The translations under genes and the position numbers were made by a program. Shown here piece after piece: positions 7,701 through 16,483 of a stretch of 64,000 nt of DNA. Source of the stretch: Bacillota bacterium (GTDB lineage Bacteria > Bacillota > Clostridia > Clostridiales > Clostridiaceae); assembly GCA_021781745.1 (NCBI GenBank), contig JAJXWH010000025.1:1-64000 (forward strand), written 5' to 3'. Under the pieces are notes generated by a model. The model made no database searches. It worked only from the letters and a program-made list of their open reading frames with translations, and was not told the DNA's origin. Every line of letters starts with the position of its first letter. Within the stretch, counting starts at the first letter, position 1.

Positions 7701-7910
7701 ATGAAAAAGATAGTTTTAGGTGGAGGATGCTTCTGGGGAGTGGAAAAGTTTTTTTTTATGATACCAGGAGTGTTAGTAACTGAAGTGGGATATGCAAACG
7801 GAAAAACAGAAAATCCAATTTATGAAGAGGTATGCAGAAATGATACAGGTTTTGTTGAAGTATGTTACATAAAATATGATGAAAAACTAGTGTCTTTAAT
7901 TAAAAATTAA
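7701..7910 (+). pseudogene. msrA: Truncated peptide methionine sulfoxide reductase A
   Basis: 69 residues with AAGGAGGCG upstream. It carries the MsrA active-site segment [12 protein letters not shown] (catalytic Cys near residue 10), then the family's [23 protein letters not shown] and [13 protein letters not shown]. Normal MsrA proteins run to about 155 residues or more; this one stops after LVSLIKN and loses the rest of the fold and the resolving region. The following 110 bases show no continuation in another frame that I can recognise. Expression signals remain, so a short product may be made, but it should not be a working reductase. Confidence 0.8.
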
Positions 7911-8023
7911 TATTAAACTCAACATGTGAATTGGTTGAAGTTTTTAGTTGAATTAGTTTAGAATTAATACTGTAAGTTTTTTTCTTTAAAAATTATTATA
8001 ATTAAGTTTAAGGAGTATATCCT

Positions 8024-8824
8024 ATGAAAAGAAGTTTTAATAAAGATGAATTTTTGCAAAGATATCCACATGCAAAAGAAACGATTTTAAGAAATAATGT
8101 TAACATTGATTGTCTTAAGGAAATTTATGAAGACTATATAAATTATAAAATTACATATGAAACCCAAGCAGAATTTATAGCAAATATATTAAGGTCACAA
8201 AAAATGGTTCACTCTGTTAAATCAAGAATTAAGGAACCAAATCGCTTGGTAGAAAAAATTATAAGAAAAACTGAAGATAGAAAAAATAAATATGGAAATG
8301 ATTTTGAGTTTACAGTAAGCAATTATAAAAATGAGATAAATGATTTAATAGGAATAAGAGTTATCCATATATTTAAAGATCAATGGTCGGAAATACATGA
8401 TTTCATTGTGAGGACCTGGAAGGTTATTGAAATAACTGCAAATGTTAGAGATGGAGATAATATTGATGTTTTTGATGATCCAAGTATAGAGGTGAGGTCA
8501 AAAGCATCCGGTTATCGTTCGGTTCACTACCTAGTAGAATTTTACCCAACAAATGAAAAGGTTATTGCAGAAATACAAGTTAGAACAATTTTTGAAGAAG
8601 GTTATGGAGAAATAGATCATAGGCTAAGATATTCACATAGTGAAATTCCTGAGATTCTTCAATCTAATTTGTTATTGTTTAATCGAATAGTAGGAAGTGC
8701 AGATGAAATGGCATCATTAATTAATAATTTAAGCAAGGAATGGGGAGAAAAAGAAGTGAGCTATAAAAGAATAATTCAGGAACAAGAGGCTGAAATAAGT
8801 AGATTAAAAGATAAAATACAATAA
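8024..8824 (+). CDS. GTP pyrophosphokinase, small alarmone synthetase-like (RelA/SpoT domain)
   Basis: 266 residues, AAGGAG upstream of ATG. The RelA/SpoT synthetase domain spans about 60-205: SRIKEPNRLVEKIIRK (substrate-binding), NDLIGIRVI with Asp107, GYRSVHYLVEF, and EIQVRTIFEEGYGEIDHRLRY with Glu183. There is no HD hydrolase, TGS or ACT domain, so it is a stand-alone synthetase making (p)ppGpp from ATP and GDP/GTP. An N-terminal helical stretch of about 60 residues and a C-terminal coiled coil (about 240-266) may mediate oligomerisation. It sits alone, followed by the HD-GYP gene in the same direction after an 83-base gap. Confidence 0.88.
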   Translation: MKRSFNKDEFLQRYPHAKETILRNNVNIDCLKEIYEDYINYKITYETQAEFIANILRSQKMVHSVKSRIKEPNRLVEKIIRKTEDRKNKYGNDFEFTVSNYKNEINDLIGIRVIHIFKDQWSEIHDFIVRTWKVIEITANVRDGDNIDVFDDPSIEVRSKASGYRSVHYLVEFYPTNEKVIAEIQVRTIFEEGYGEIDHRLRYSHSEIPEILQSNLLLFNRIVGSADEMASLINNLSKEWGEKEVSYKRIIQEQEAEISRLKDKIQ

Positions 8825-8907
8825 ATGTAATTATTATATTTACTTGACTATAATTAACCATTTTTTATATAATTTATACAAATAATAAAATTTTAGGAGG
8901 TATTTAA

Positions 8908-9999
8908 ATGATTTTTGTGCCTCAGTATAAATTAAAAAATGGTATGATGTTGGCCTCTGATGTAGAAATTGGTCATAATAGAAGATCAGAGGCGTTTTTG
9001 TTTAAAAAGGGAACAATATTAACACGAGAAAAAATTGATAAATTAATTACATTTGATATATCAGGAGTATATATCGAAGATGGCAGAACAAATGAGATCC
9101 TTGATTATAAGCTTAGAAAGGAATCTGTATCAGCAATTAAAAAAATCTTTGAGGTTTGTGAGAATTCTCACCAAATCCTAAGTGATGATACTATAAAAGA
9201 AGTAGAAAAGATATCAGACAAACTTGTTAGAAATATAAATAAAAATAAAGGTATTACAATAGGAATCTCTGATTTGCAATCATATGATGAAAATACATAT
9301 TTACATTCATTAAGTGTAACAGTAATATCTATTGCTATTGGATCAGAACTGGGCTTGAATAGAAAACAATTGTGCGACCTAGGGGTATGTGCAATGTTGC
9401 ATGATATAGGAAAGGTAGAAATACCAATTGAATTAATATCAAAGCCAGCAAGACTCACAGAAGATGAATTTGATATTGTTAAAACACATGCTAGTTTAGG
9501 AGGAAATTTCGTTAGTGGAAATAAAGAAGTGAATGATGAAATATATTTTGGAATAATCAGTCACCATGAAAGATTTGATGGAACAGGATACCCAAATGGT
9601 TTGAAAAAAGACAGGATTCCTCTTTTTGGAAGAATAATTGCAGTTGCAGATGTTTACGATGCATTAACGGCTAATAGACCTTATAGGAGGCCAATAAAAC
9701 CATTTGAGGCAATAGAGTATATAATGGGTGGTGCGGGGACAAGTTTCGATTATAATGTAGTGAAAGCTTTTTTGAGAAAGATTGAACCATATCCTATTGG
9801 TTCACGAGTAAAGTTAAGTGACGGAAGAGCCGGAAATATTATTAAAAGAAATACAGATAATCCATTAAGGCCTGTAATTAAAGTTATTGGTGGAGAAGTT
9901 TTAGATCTTAACAATAATTTTGATTTAAAAAACATAGTAATATTAGGCATAGATTATAGTTATTTAATAAAAAATATGGGAGTAACAAATTCCAATTAA
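8908..9999 (+). CDS. HD-GYP domain protein, probable cyclic-di-GMP phosphodiesterase
   Basis: 363 residues; TTTTAGGAGG upstream of ATG. Residues 1-120 form an N-terminal region of the DUF3391-like kind. The HD-GYP domain spans about 125-300: His133, the HD pair in MLHDIGKVEIP (165-166), His194 in KTHASLGG, ISHHERFDGTGYPNG (219-231) and AVADVYDALTANRPYR. All metal ligands and the GYP-type motif are present, so hydrolysis of c-di-GMP is the likely activity. The last 55 residues (SRVKLSDGRAGNII...) look like a small beta-barrel. No sensor membrane domain is present. With the GGDEF protein at 23 kb it supports c-di-GMP signalling in this organism. Confidence 0.88.
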   Translation: MIFVPQYKLKNGMMLASDVEIGHNRRSEAFLFKKGTILTREKIDKLITFDISGVYIEDGRTNEILDYKLRKESVSAIKKIFEVCENSHQILSDDTIKEVEKISDKLVRNINKNKGITIGISDLQSYDENTYLHSLSVTVISIAIGSELGLNRKQLCDLGVCAMLHDIGKVEIPIELISKPARLTEDEFDIVKTHASLGGNFVSGNKEVNDEIYFGIISHHERFDGTGYPNGLKKDRIPLFGRIIAVADVYDALTANRPYRRPIKPFEAIEYIMGGAGTSFDYNVVKAFLRKIEPYPIGSRVKLSDGRAGNIIKRNTDNPLRPVIKVIGGEVLDLNNNFDLKNIVILGIDYSYLIKNMGVTNSN

Positions 10000-10104
10000 C
10001 TAACACATTAGGATAATGTTTTAAATAATAAATTTTATTTTAAATATTATTCTATTTTAATAATAAAGAAAAACAAGAAAAGTAAATAAATTTTATATAA
10101 AATA

Positions 10105-10133
10105 TGTTTTATTTTGTCAAAATATGATATAAT
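10105..10133 (+). promoter_or_regulatory. Extended -10 promoter
   Basis: TGATATAAT is an extended -10 (TATAAT 10128-10133) with tgtttt 17 bases upstream as a weak -35. Transcription would start near 10140. Confidence 0.6.
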
Positions 10134-10139
10134 ACAATT

Positions 10140-10242
10140 AACCCTAATAAATACTAAATAAATACTAAATAATTACCCCTTAACAATTTTCTCTCTCTCT
10201 GAAGCAGTAAATAAGAAAAACTTGTTTACTGCTTTATTTATA
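10140..10242 (+). ncRNA. Candidate short RNA of about 100 nt between promoter and terminator
   Basis: Lies between the 10105-10133 promoter and the 10202-10234 terminator hairpin. It has a direct repeat aaatactaaat/aaatactaaat, a pyrimidine stretch ttctctctctctg and no start codon with a ribosome binding site. It could be a stand-alone sRNA or an attenuated leader of the cysteine desulfurase operon. Confidence 0.35.
10202..10242 (+). terminator. Terminator between the HD-GYP and cysteine desulfurase genes
   Basis: 14-bp stem AAGCAGTAAATAAG (10202-10215) with CTTGTTTACTGCTT (10221-10234), one G-U pair, 5-A loop, then TTTATTTAT. Confidence 0.88.
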
Positions 10243-10382
10243 TGTATATTAAAAAAGACTATGCAGATGTCATTTTTTTGTTATAATAAGACATGTATTT
10301 GTGGAGTAAGTTTATAAGAAAAGTGATAAAATAAAGAATAATATTACTTTAGGATATAAACTCGAAAGGAAGAGGTGTTATA

Positions 10383-11531
10383 ATGGAGGTTTATTTTGAT
10401 AATAGTTCAACAACAAAGCCTTTTGAAGAAGTAATAGATGAAGTGGTTTTTGGTATGAAAGAATTTTATGGAAATCCATCTTCTCTACATAATTTAGGCT
10501 TAAAAAGCGAAAGAAAGCTAAAGGAATGTAGAGAAGTATTAGCAAAAACTATAAATGCTGATGAAAGTGAAATACATTTTAATTCAGGTGGAAGTGAAGG
10601 AAATAATTTGGTGCTTAAGGGGATTTTGAAAAGTGGTTCTCATTTAATTACAACTCCTTTTGAACACGCTTCTATTTTAAATACCATAAAAAAGCTGGAA
10701 GATAAAAATGTTAAAATTACATTTTTAAAAATAAATGAAGATGGGAAAGTTGACCTAAATCATCTAAGAGAATCTATAACTAAAGAAACTGTACTTGTTT
10801 CAATAATGCATGTAAATAATGAAGTTGGAGTAATTCAGGATTTAAGTGAAATAAGTAAGATAATAAGAGAAAGTAGTAATAGAGCAAAATTTCATGTTGA
10901 TGCTGTTCAAAGTTATGGAAAATTTATTATTGATGTGAAAAAAACGAATATAGATTTTTTAACTGTAAGTGCACATAAATTTCATGGTCCTAAGGGTGTA
11001 GGATTTATATACATAAAGAAACCTAATACAATAGCTCCGTTAATAGAAGGTGGATCTCAAGAATTTGGAATAAGAGCTGGAACACAAAATATACCAGGTA
11101 TTATGGGAATGAGTTTGGCAGCTAAGATTGCAAATGATAATTTAAAAGTAAATTATGAAAAAGTTTTTGAAATAAAGAAGAAATTTATCGAAAGACTTAA
11201 ATGTATAGATAGAATAAGAATAAACAGCAGTTTAAGTGAAGATTTTTCACCATACATATTGAATGTCTCATTTAAAGGCGTAAAAGGGGAAGTGCTTCTT
11301 CATTTTTTGGAGGAATCTGGAATATATGTTTCAACAGGTTCAGCATGTTCTTCAAAAGAAAGAGAAAAAATTGGTGGAAGTTATGTACTCAAAGCACTAG
11401 GATTAAGTTCAGATGAAATATCAGGAGGAATTAGATTTTCTTTTTCTGATGATAATAATATAGAAGAAGTAGATTTTGTAATAGAAACATTAAATGAAGG
11501 ACTTAAATTTTTAAGGAGGATAAAAAAATAA
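10383..11531 (+). CDS. Cysteine desulfurase, NifS/IscS class V aminotransferase family
   Basis: 382 residues; GGAAGAGG upstream of ATG. A PLP enzyme that moves sulfur from cysteine to an active-site cysteine. Visible: YFDNSSTTKPF at the start, NSGGSEGNN (about 67-75), HVDAVQSYGKF (171-181), the PLP lysine in VSAHKFHGPKG (Lys199), and the persulfide cysteine in STGSACSSKERE (Cys322). Length fits the IscS/NifS-like group. Its stop overlaps the thiI start (TAATG), so it most likely supplies persulfide to ThiI for tRNA 4-thiouridine and perhaps thiamine, rather than serving a general Fe-S system; no iscU/nifU gene follows. Confidence 0.92.
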   Translation: MEVYFDNSSTTKPFEEVIDEVVFGMKEFYGNPSSLHNLGLKSERKLKECREVLAKTINADESEIHFNSGGSEGNNLVLKGILKSGSHLITTPFEHASILNTIKKLEDKNVKITFLKINEDGKVDLNHLRESITKETVLVSIMHVNNEVGVIQDLSEISKIIRESSNRAKFHVDAVQSYGKFIIDVKKTNIDFLTVSAHKFHGPKGVGFIYIKKPNTIAPLIEGGSQEFGIRAGTQNIPGIMGMSLAAKIANDNLKVNYEKVFEIKKKFIERLKCIDRIRINSSLSEDFSPYILNVSFKGVKGEVLLHFLEESGIYVSTGSACSSKEREKIGGSYVLKALGLSSDEISGGIRFSFSDDNNIEEVDFVIETLNEGLKFLRRIKK

Positions 11532-12688
11532 TGAAAGAACTTATTTTGGTAAAGTATGCCCCAGAAATATTTTTAAAGGGATTAAATAGAGGTAAATTCG
11601 AAAGAAAATTAAGAGACAATATAGGTAAAAAACTCGAGGGAATAAAAGCAGAGTTTATACATGATAGTGGAAGATATTTTATTAAAACAGATGAAATAGA
11701 GGAAAGCATTAAGCGGATTAGTAAAGTATTTGGAATATTAGAAGTATGTTTAGTTAGAGAGGTAGAAATAGATTTTGACAGCATACAAAAAGTTGCCTTA
11801 GATAAGGTTAACGGGGCTAAGGGAAGCACTTTCAAAATTACAACTAATAGAGCTAATAAAAAATTTGAGTTAAACTCTATGGAAGTATCAAGAAAGGTTG
11901 GCGCATATGTTCTCACTAATTATGATGGAGAAATAAGTGTTGATGTTAAAAAGCCAGAAATTCTAATAAATATTGAAATAAGAAATAACTATGCTTATGT
12001 TTGGTCAAATTCAGATGCAACTAAGGGCGCGGCTGGTCTTCCTTATGGAATGAATGGTAGCACAATGCTTATGCTTTCTGGAGGTATAGATTCTCCTGTA
12101 GCAGGATACCTTATGGCTAAAAGAGGTGTTGAAGTTAGCTGTGTATATTATCATAGTCATCCTTACACATCAGAAAGAGCTAAAGATAAGGTTAAAGAAT
12201 TAGCGAAAATATTAGCTCAATATACAGAAAAAATAAATTTATACATAGTTCCATTTACCGACATTCAAATGGAAATTATAAAAAATTGTAGAGAGGATGA
12301 GCTTACTATTATAATGAGAAGATTTATGATGAGAATAGCTTGTGTTCTTGCGGAAAAGTATGGAATAAATTCAGTAAGTACTGGAGAGAGCATAGGTCAA
12401 GTTGCTAGCCAAACTATGGATGGACTTGTTGTTAGTGATGATTGTGCTGATAGGCCAGCATTTAGACCATTAATAGCTATGGATAAAACAGATATAATGG
12501 AAATTGCTAGACAAATAGGAACATATGAAACTTCAATTCTTCCATATGAAGATTGTTGTACAATTTTTGTTCCAAAACATCCAAAGACTAATCCGAAGCT
12601 TGATGCTATAAGAAAAGAAGAAGAGAAATTAAAAATAGATGAATTGATTGAAAAATCAATAGAAAATATAGAAGTTGTGATATTTTAA
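11531..12688 (+). CDS. thiI: tRNA sulfurtransferase ThiI (4-thiouridine synthase)
   Basis: 385 residues; AAGGAGGAT upstream, ATG overlapping the stop of the desulfurase. N-terminal ferredoxin-like and THUMP region (about 1-165: KYAPEIFLKGLNRGKFERKL), then an adenylating PP-loop domain with MLSGGIDSPVAGYLM (SGGIDS at 183-188), STGESIGQVASQT and the YEDCCTIFVPKHPKT segment. There is no C-terminal rhodanese domain, as is usual for Firmicutes ThiI, so sulfur must come from another protein, fitting the coupled desulfurase. It thiolates U8 of tRNA; a role in thiamine thiazole synthesis is not excluded. Confidence 0.95.
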   Translation: MKELILVKYAPEIFLKGLNRGKFERKLRDNIGKKLEGIKAEFIHDSGRYFIKTDEIEESIKRISKVFGILEVCLVREVEIDFDSIQKVALDKVNGAKGSTFKITTNRANKKFELNSMEVSRKVGAYVLTNYDGEISVDVKKPEILINIEIRNNYAYVWSNSDATKGAAGLPYGMNGSTMLMLSGGIDSPVAGYLMAKRGVEVSCVYYHSHPYTSERAKDKVKELAKILAQYTEKINLYIVPFTDIQMEIIKNCREDELTIIMRRFMMRIACVLAEKYGINSVSTGESIGQVASQTMDGLVVSDDCADRPAFRPLIAMDKTDIMEIARQIGTYETSILPYEDCCTIFVPKHPKTNPKLDAIRKEEEKLKIDELIEKSIENIEVVIF

Positions 12689-12693
12689 CAAGG

Positions 12694-12747
12694 AAAAGAG
12701 GCTATTACATAACTTAAAATTGTTGTGTAATAGCCTCTTTTGTTTAA
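12694..12747 (+). terminator. Terminator after thiI
   Basis: 20-bp stem AAAAGAGGCTATTACATAAC (12694-12713) with 12722-12741, one G-U pair, 8-base loop, right arm ending in TTTT. Confidence 0.93.
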
Positions 12748-12930
12748 ATAATGAGTAAAAACATTCATTTATTTATTAATTTATATATTTTATTAACTGA
12801 AAAAATTGAAAAAACAACAACTATATGTTATATTAAATTTATAATATTAATATGACAAAATAAAGATAAGTTAATTACTATATAACTTATGTTATTTTAG
12901 TAAAAGAATAGTAGAAATGAGGTAAAGAAA

Positions 12931-13155
12931 ATGATAATAGTTAACTGTGCATTGAGACAAGACGACATAATTCAAATTGTTGAAAACATTGAAATTGAAA
13001 ATCAAAAGGTTTTTAAATATGTAAAAAAAGAAGGTCTTAAGATTATTTTTGATTCTAGCTACGGTGATGATCAAAAAGCAGCTCCCATAGTTAAACAAGC
13101 AATAAAAGATACTCCTTTTGGAAAAGCTTTATTTTTTAATGTTACTGCTCAATAA
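12931..13155 (+). CDS. Conserved small protein, unknown function
   Basis: 74 residues, GAGGTAAAG before ATG. Starts MIIVNCALRQDDIIQIVENIE and has a mixed alpha/beta pattern: a first strand, helix, VFKYVKKEGLKIIFDSS, then AAPIVKQAIKDTPFGKALFFNV. No transmembrane segment or cysteine cluster. I recognise it only as a type of small conserved clostridial protein. It stands alone, and repeat element A follows 16 bases after its stop. Confidence 0.65.
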   Translation: MIIVNCALRQDDIIQIVENIEIENQKVFKYVKKEGLKIIFDSSYGDDQKAAPIVKQAIKDTPFGKALFFNVTAQ

Positions 13156-13171
13156 AAATTCTTAGTACTTA

Positions 13172-13330
13172 AGGCACAATCAAAAAAATAATAAGTCCTT
13201 TGCCAGCCTATTTCCACCATGCTGCGTCGGCAAATTGACCTAATAGGCCCGCTATGAGGGCAACTTGCCTCCTTGTCTGATGAAAAATATCCATGGCAAC
13301 TTTGGACTTGTTATTTATTTTCATGTGCCT
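13172..13330. repeat. Dispersed hairpin element, copy A (159 bp)
   Basis: The ends are inverted: AGGCACAATCAAAAAAA at the left against TTTTCATGTGCCT at the right, then aataagtcc (13189-13197) with ggacttgtt (13314-13322 region). The core has aataggcccgctatgagggcaac and ccttgtctgatg, shared with copies C and D. No open frame. More GC-rich than its surroundings. Other copies: 33305-33372, 38421-38781, 41372-41529, and a minimal relative at 51935-52006. Confidence 0.8.
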
Positions 13331-13352
13331 AAACTATATTTTAACTCTAAAA

Positions 13353-13405
13353 AAATTAGATACATATTTGTAGTTGTTCATTACAAATATGTATCTAATT
13401 TTATT
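13353..13405. terminator. Bidirectional terminator between convergent genes
   Basis: Perfect 20-bp stem AAATTAGATACATATTTGTA (13353-13372) with 13382-13401, 9-base loop, A run on one side and T run on the other. It serves the minus-strand DUF1275 gene and any plus-strand read-through. Confidence 0.9.
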
Positions 13406-13471
13406 TATATTTTTAATAAATTTATGAAGTCATTAATTTAAATAGGATTATTGGATTTACATATCTATTAT

Positions 13472-14221
13472 CTATTTTAAATTATTTTTTGCAAATCTAT
13501 ATTCATCTATACTATACAAACATAAGGAACATATTAGCACTAATGCAGCAAACCATATAGATTTAACGCCTATGCGCAAAGTGAGAATTCCACCAATACA
13601 AGCACCGAGTAAAAAAGAAAGTATTATTATTGCATACCTAGTAGTATTTGCAGCTGATTTTTTATCTTTTCGTGTTAAAGCTATGTAGGCTTCATGGCAA
13701 GCTGATCTTAGGTTGCCAGTACACATAGTTGTGCAATAAGGAGAATCAATTAAGGTTCTAAATGAAGCTATTTGCACAGAGGATACAAATGATATTGGTA
13801 CTGTTACAAATATGTGGGGTACCGTAGTTGGTATAAATCCAATAATGATGAGTACTATGGTTTCTATAATTAAAATTATCCGTTCAGCCCCTGAGACAAA
13901 AGTGATTGATGGAGATTTAAAATCTCTTATCATTTCTGCAACAATTACCCCAACTATAAAAGCTAAAATAGGTAAAAAAGCCATTAATGCTTGTACAAAA
14001 TCTCCTTTGGTAAGTTCTATTCCAAGTAAAACAATATTACCTGTCTGAGCGTTGGCAAATACTTCTCCTCTGCAAATAAATGTATAAGCGTCTAAAAATC
14101 CCCCAACTATTGCAAGAAGAAATCCGAGTTTTACAGATTCAGATGTTTTAGCATAGATCTTCATCTTAAAGTTTGAAGTCTCACTTTGAATATCCTTGTT
14201 ATGTATATCTTTTGTAATCAA
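13472..14221 (-). CDS. DUF1275 (YoaK-like) membrane protein
   Basis: 249 residues on the minus strand. After about 30 polar residues come six or so membrane segments; the signature regions are GFLLAIVGGFLDAYTFICRGEVFANAQTGN and SFVSSVQIASFRTL with TTMCTGNLRS, typical of DUF1275/YoaK. Family members are predicted transporters or permease-like proteins of unknown substrate, in the cytoplasmic membrane. The gene points away from the his operon and shares the 370-base divergent region with it. AAGGAGAT lies just upstream of its ATG on the minus strand. Family assignment is firm; function is unknown. Confidence 0.85.
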   Translation of the reverse strand: MITKDIHNKDIQSETSNFKMKIYAKTSESVKLGFLLAIVGGFLDAYTFICRGEVFANAQTGNIVLLGIELTKGDFVQALMAFLPILAFIVGVIVAEMIRDFKSPSITFVSGAERIILIIETIVLIIIGFIPTTVPHIFVTVPISFVSSVQIASFRTLIDSPYCTTMCTGNLRSACHEAYIALTRKDKKSAANTTRYAIIILSFLLGACIGGILTLRIGVKSIWFAALVLICSLCLYSIDEYRFAKNNLK

Positions 14222-14435
14222 AATTCATGTATCTCCTTTCAATAAATATATATTCATAATATATATTATTTGATAAATTGACTTAAGATATTATTTTTCA
14301 ATCCTTATATCATAATAGTTAAATAAATAATAAAAATCAATATAATTGAGAAAGATAACTACGAATGTATATTAATGAATTGTAAGTTGTTTATATATTT
14401 AGAGTATAATTAATATTATATTATTTTAAGATTAT

Positions 14436-14471
14436 TTTTCCAAAACCAAAAGATATTTGGAAAAGTTTTTT
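14436..14471 (+). terminator. Terminator-like hairpin just upstream of the his promoter
   Basis: 9-bp stem TTTTCCAAA (14436-14444) with TTTGGAAAA (14456-14464), then G and six T. It ends 7 bases before the -35 box, so it may block read-through into the his operon. Confidence 0.6.
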
Positions 14472-14478
14472 AGAATCG

Positions 14479-14507
14479 TTGACACAAGGAGGAAAATAAT
14501 ATATTAT
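14479..14507 (+). promoter_or_regulatory. Sigma-A promoter of the his operon
   Basis: TTGACA (14479-14484), 17-base spacer, TATTAT (14502-14507). Predicted start near 14514. Confidence 0.85.
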
Positions 14508-14592
14508 AAATTTAACAACGATTTACCGTGCTAAATTGATAAAATGATAAAACAATACAATGGTATAGCGATAAATGATTGGAAGGTGTAGT

Positions 14593-15732
14593 ATGAGTAA
14601 GAAAAATATGCTTCCGGAAGGAACAAGAGATTTAATACTAGATGAATGTATAATTAAGAGAAATTTAGAAAGAGATATAGATAAACTATTTGAAAAGTGG
14701 AGATATAAAGAAGTAATAACACCAACACTAGAATTTTATGAAACATTTAATAACAACTCTCAAACTTTGAGAGAAGAAGATATGTACAAGTTCTTTGATA
14801 ATAGAGGGCGTATTTTAACTTTAAGACCAGATATGACAATTCCTATTGCAAGAGTAGTTGAAACTAAATTAAAAGATGTAGAATTACCTATAAAGCTTAG
14901 GTATACATCTAATGTATTTAGGGTTCATGAAAGTCTTGGCGGAAAAAGAAATGAATATACGGATTGTGGTGTTGAATTTATAGGTCTTAAAGACAAAAAA
15001 TCTGATTTGGAAGTTTTGGTATTAGCCTTAGAAGCTTTAAAAAAATTAGGATTAAATGATTTTAAACTTGAAATAGGTAATATTGGCTTTTTTAATGGAG
15101 CATTTAAAAATTTAGAAATAGATCAAGAATATAAAGAAGTTATTGCACAATTTATTGAAGATAAAAACTTAAAGAACCTTGAAGATTACTTGACTGGCAT
15201 AGATATTAAAGAGGAATATAAGGAGTTTTTCAATAAATTACCTTGGCTCTTCGGTGATAAAAAGATTTTAGAAGATGCAAAAAGGTTAGCCTTTAATGAA
15301 GATCTAAGGGAAAATCTTGAATATTTAGAACAACTATATTCTCAACTAGAGGAATTGGGTTATGGAGAAAATGTAACTTTCGATTTAGGAATGGTTCCAA
15401 GTCTTAACTATTACACAGGAATAATTTTTAGAGGATATGGTGAGGGAGTAGGTAATACCCTTTTAAGAGGAGGCCGATATGATAAATTAATTTATCTTTC
15501 GGATACGTATGTTCCGGCTATAGGTTTCTCAATAGATATTAATTCAGTAATACCAAATGTGAAACTAAATAAGAATTTAAATGATGATGTATATAAAATA
15601 TATTATAATGAAGAAAATAGAATTGAAGCTATAAAGCAAAGTGAAGAGCTTAGAAATCAAGGATTTATTGTTGATTTATTACCAAAAGATGATATTTTAG
15701 AAATTAAAATTATTAAGGGTGGGGAATTGTAA
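14593..15732 (+). CDS. hisZ: ATP phosphoribosyltransferase regulatory subunit HisZ
   Basis: 379 residues from ATG 14593, preferred over ATG 14575 because GGAAGG (14581-14586) lies at the right distance. It resembles the catalytic core of histidyl-tRNA synthetase: NMLPEGTRDLI, motif 2 region KLRYTSNVFRVHES with RNEYTDCGVEFIG, and motif 3-like VPSLNYYTGIIFRGYG with LLRGGRYDKL. It lacks the tRNA anticodon-binding length and the aminoacylation function. HisZ pairs with the short form of HisG, encoded next door, and confers histidine feedback control on the first step. First gene of the ten-gene operon; its stop is one base from the hisG start. Confidence 0.94.
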   Translation: MSKKNMLPEGTRDLILDECIIKRNLERDIDKLFEKWRYKEVITPTLEFYETFNNNSQTLREEDMYKFFDNRGRILTLRPDMTIPIARVVETKLKDVELPIKLRYTSNVFRVHESLGGKRNEYTDCGVEFIGLKDKKSDLEVLVLALEALKKLGLNDFKLEIGNIGFFNGAFKNLEIDQEYKEVIAQFIEDKNLKNLEDYLTGIDIKEEYKEFFNKLPWLFGDKKILEDAKRLAFNEDLRENLEYLEQLYSQLEELGYGENVTFDLGMVPSLNYYTGIIFRGYGEGVGNTLLRGGRYDKLIYLSDTYVPAIGFSIDINSVIPNVKLNKNLNDDVYKIYYNEENRIEAIKQSEELRNQGFIVDLLPKDDILEIKIIKGGEL

Positions 15733-15733
15733 A

Positions 15734-16363
15734 ATGAGCATTAGTATAGCATTAACAAAAGGAAGATTAGAACAAGAAACAATAAAAATTTTGGATAAAG
15801 CCAATTTTGACCCATCAGAATTGAAAAATAAAGGAAGAAAACTTGTGTTTCAAGATAAAACACAAGATATAAAATATTTTTTAGTAAAAGCCGCTGATTC
15901 TATAACTTATGTGGAACATGGAGTAGCCGATCTTGGAGTTGTTGGTAAAGATACAATTTTAGAAAGTGATAATAATTGTTACGAAGTTCTGGACTTAGGC
16001 TTTGGAAAATGTGGTTTTATAGTCGCATCGTTACCTGAAAATGATATTTTTAAAAAAGTTGGTCATATTAAGATTGGAAGCAAATACCCAAAGGTTGCCA
16101 AGGAATATTTTAAAAACAAGGGCATGGATGTTGAAGTTATAAAAATAGAAGGATCAGTAGAATTGGCACCAATACTCGGGCTATGTGATGGTATTGTGGA
16201 TATTATGGAAACTGGGACAACATTAAAGGAAAATGGTTTAGTAGTATTGGATAGAATTTGCGAAATTAGTGCAAGATTAATAGTAAATAAAGCAAGTTTT
16301 AAAATGAAGCAAAATGAAATATGGGAATTCATAGATAGAATTAAAAAAGTGATCAATAATTGA
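15734..16363 (+). CDS. hisG: ATP phosphoribosyltransferase, short form HisG
   Basis: 209 residues from ATG 15734, one base after the hisZ stop; the GGGTGGGG site overlaps the end of hisZ. It joins ATP and PRPP, the first committed step of histidine synthesis. Visible are ALTKGRLEQETIKIL at the N-terminus, the periplasmic-binding-like fold, and the PRPP loop in LCDGIVDIMETGTTLKENGL. It lacks the C-terminal histidine-binding domain of long HisG, which explains the need for HisZ. A 120-base gap follows before hisD. Confidence 0.95.
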   Translation: MSISIALTKGRLEQETIKILDKANFDPSELKNKGRKLVFQDKTQDIKYFLVKAADSITYVEHGVADLGVVGKDTILESDNNCYEVLDLGFGKCGFIVASLPENDIFKKVGHIKIGSKYPKVAKEYFKNKGMDVEVIKIEGSVELAPILGLCDGIVDIMETGTTLKENGLVVLDRICEISARLIVNKASFKMKQNEIWEFIDRIKKVINN

Positions 16364-16483
16364 CAAAAATCGTGAAATGTTGATAATTATAAGTAATATA
16401 TATTGAAAAAATGATAATATATAAATAAGAAAATTAAAAAATATTATTATTTCGATATCAAATTAAAGGGGGCCCATTGTTAT

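Larger units (their letters stand above)
10000..10382. other. Intergenic region with a promoter-plus-terminator unit
   Basis: No protein gene is seen. It holds a strong extended -10 promoter (10105-10133), about 70 transcribed bases, a terminator (10202-10242), then about 140 AT-rich bases before the cysteine desulfurase gene. Confidence 0.6.
14222..14592. other. Divergent intergenic region upstream of the his operon
   Basis: Contains a terminator-like hairpin (14436-14471), the TTGACA promoter (14479-14507) and an untranslated leader of about 80 bases. A TATAAT at 14405-14410 (with TTGTAA 19 bases upstream) could drive a short transcript ending at the hairpin. I saw no T-box signature in the leader. 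Confidence 0.55.

Noticed and set aside
14508-14592. T-box or other amino-acid-responsive leader before hisZ
   Set aside because: No T-box sequence, specifier-loop arrangement or antiterminator found; the leader is only about 80 bases.
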